Assembly (NCBI GenBank): GCA_002402905.1
Contig: DHGT01000008.1
Coordinates: 1-5,943, forward strand
DNA from: Desulfatitalea sp. UBA4791
GTDB taxonomy: Bacteria > Desulfobacterota > Desulfobacteria > Desulfobacterales > Desulfosarcinaceae
Length of the DNA stretch: 5,943 nt
Direction: 5' to 3'
Part shown: positions 5,773 to 5,943 of the stretch, one piece after another
Layout of the letters: each line of letters begins with the position of its first letter
Numbering within the stretch: position 1 is the first letter of the stretch
The notes under the pieces: generated by a model
Told to the model about the DNA's origin: nothing
The model's input: only the letters and a program-made list of their open reading frames with translations
Databases searched by the model: none
Program-made: the position numbers and the translations under genes

Positions 5773-5886
5773 CTATGCCATGGCAGGGAGTTGGATATCC
5801 AAGGCTTTGAGAATATCCCGCTGCGCCTTGGTCACCTCTGTGAGGATATGACCGTACTTCCCAGAATATTTAACCTTAGTATGCAT
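5773..5886 (-). pseudogene. Probable C-terminal tail of an IS4/IS1634-type transposase
   Basis: A 37-codon frame runs from ATG at 5886 to TAG at 5773, with an in-frame TAA shortly upstream. Its product contains YGHILTEVTKAQRDILKALD followed by IQLP. This resembles the end of many IS1634-type DDE transposases, which finish with a pattern like L-T-x-x-T-x-x-Q-x-x-I-L-x-A-L-G-x-x-L/M-P. No catalytic DDE core or terminal inverted repeat is visible, so at most this is a fragment left after deletion. It ends 29 bases before the upstream ATG of the cupin-ABM frame. The family match is from memory and the piece is short, so a small gene of other origin is possible. It has no clear ribosome binding site. 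Confidence 0.4.
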
Positions 5887-5897
5887 TACAAATTAAC

Positions 5898-5928
5898 TTG
5901 ACCAAATATTTAAAACAGTATATGCTGT
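5898..5928 (+). promoter_or_regulatory. Candidate plus-strand promoter with overlapping dyad at window edge
   Basis: TTGACC (5898-5903), a 17-base spacer and TATGCT (5921-5926) make a plausible sigma-70 promoter reading out of the window. The -10 is embedded in the near-palindrome ACAGTATATGCTGT (5915-5928, 12 of 14 bases symmetric), suggesting repressor control. An ATG at 5933 would lie at the predicted start point with no ribosome binding site, so it may be leaderless or not a start. On the other strand a perfect TTGACA (5939-5934) lacks a good -10 at normal spacing. Confidence 0.3.
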
Positions 5929-5943
5929 ATTCATGTCAATTAC

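Noticed and set aside
5915..5928. LexA/SOS box at ACAGTATATGCTGT
   Set aside because: The LexA consensus is CTGT-N8-ACAG; here the arms are in the opposite order, so it is not an SOS box of the Escherichia coli type.

Overview
The window looks like a chromosomal segment of a Gram-negative bacterium. The outer-membrane lipoprotein and the envelope-spanning exporter need two membranes, and every recognisable gene lies on the minus strand. I cannot name the genus. The exporter genes are GC-rich, while the right-hand quarter (cupin/monooxygenase gene and beyond) is visibly more AT-rich with different codon use. That suggests two blocks of different history joined near 4880-4980.

Layout, in the direction of minus-strand transcription (right to left). 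(1) 5773-5943: AT-rich flank with a 37-residue reading frame resembling the C-terminal tail of an IS4/IS1634-type transposase, plus promoter-like sequences. (2) 5085-5690: a cupin domain fused to an antibiotic-biosynthesis-monooxygenase (ABM) domain. The cupin has lost three of its four usual metal ligands. (3) 4983-5033: a very strong ribosome binding site followed by a 16-codon reading frame that reads like the extreme N-terminus of a flavodiiron protein and stops where the family has its conserved Trp. I interpret it as the remnant of a gene once co-transcribed with the cupin-ABM gene. (4) 4747-4880: an AT-rich promoter region with a perfect 14-bp palindrome of FNR/DNR type, a flanking 8-bp inverted repeat and a second dyad next to a good -10. 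(5) 4746-113: a four-gene operon encoding a complete tripartite ABC efflux pump: periplasmic adaptor (HlyD/MacA/DevB type), FtsX/MacB-type permease (DevC-like), separate ATPase (MacB/LolD/DevA type) and a NodT-type outer-membrane factor. The genes overlap or nearly touch, so they are probably translationally coupled. (6) 1-112: a short downstream flank with no recognised gene and no convincing terminator.

How the parts work together: the ATPase dimer would drive the permease, the adaptor would bridge the periplasm, and the lipoprotein channel would provide the exit. The substrate cannot be read from the sequence. The order adaptor-permease-ATPase is that of cyanobacterial DevBCA; here a dedicated outer-membrane factor is added to the same operon, and ATPase and permease are separate, unlike MacB. 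The FNR-type box upstream and the flavodiiron remnant both point to oxygen or nitric-oxide related physiology, but this link is inference. I see no clear undescribed system. The points most worth a second look are the degenerate cupin-ABM protein, the flavodiiron relic and the palindrome upstream of the pump.
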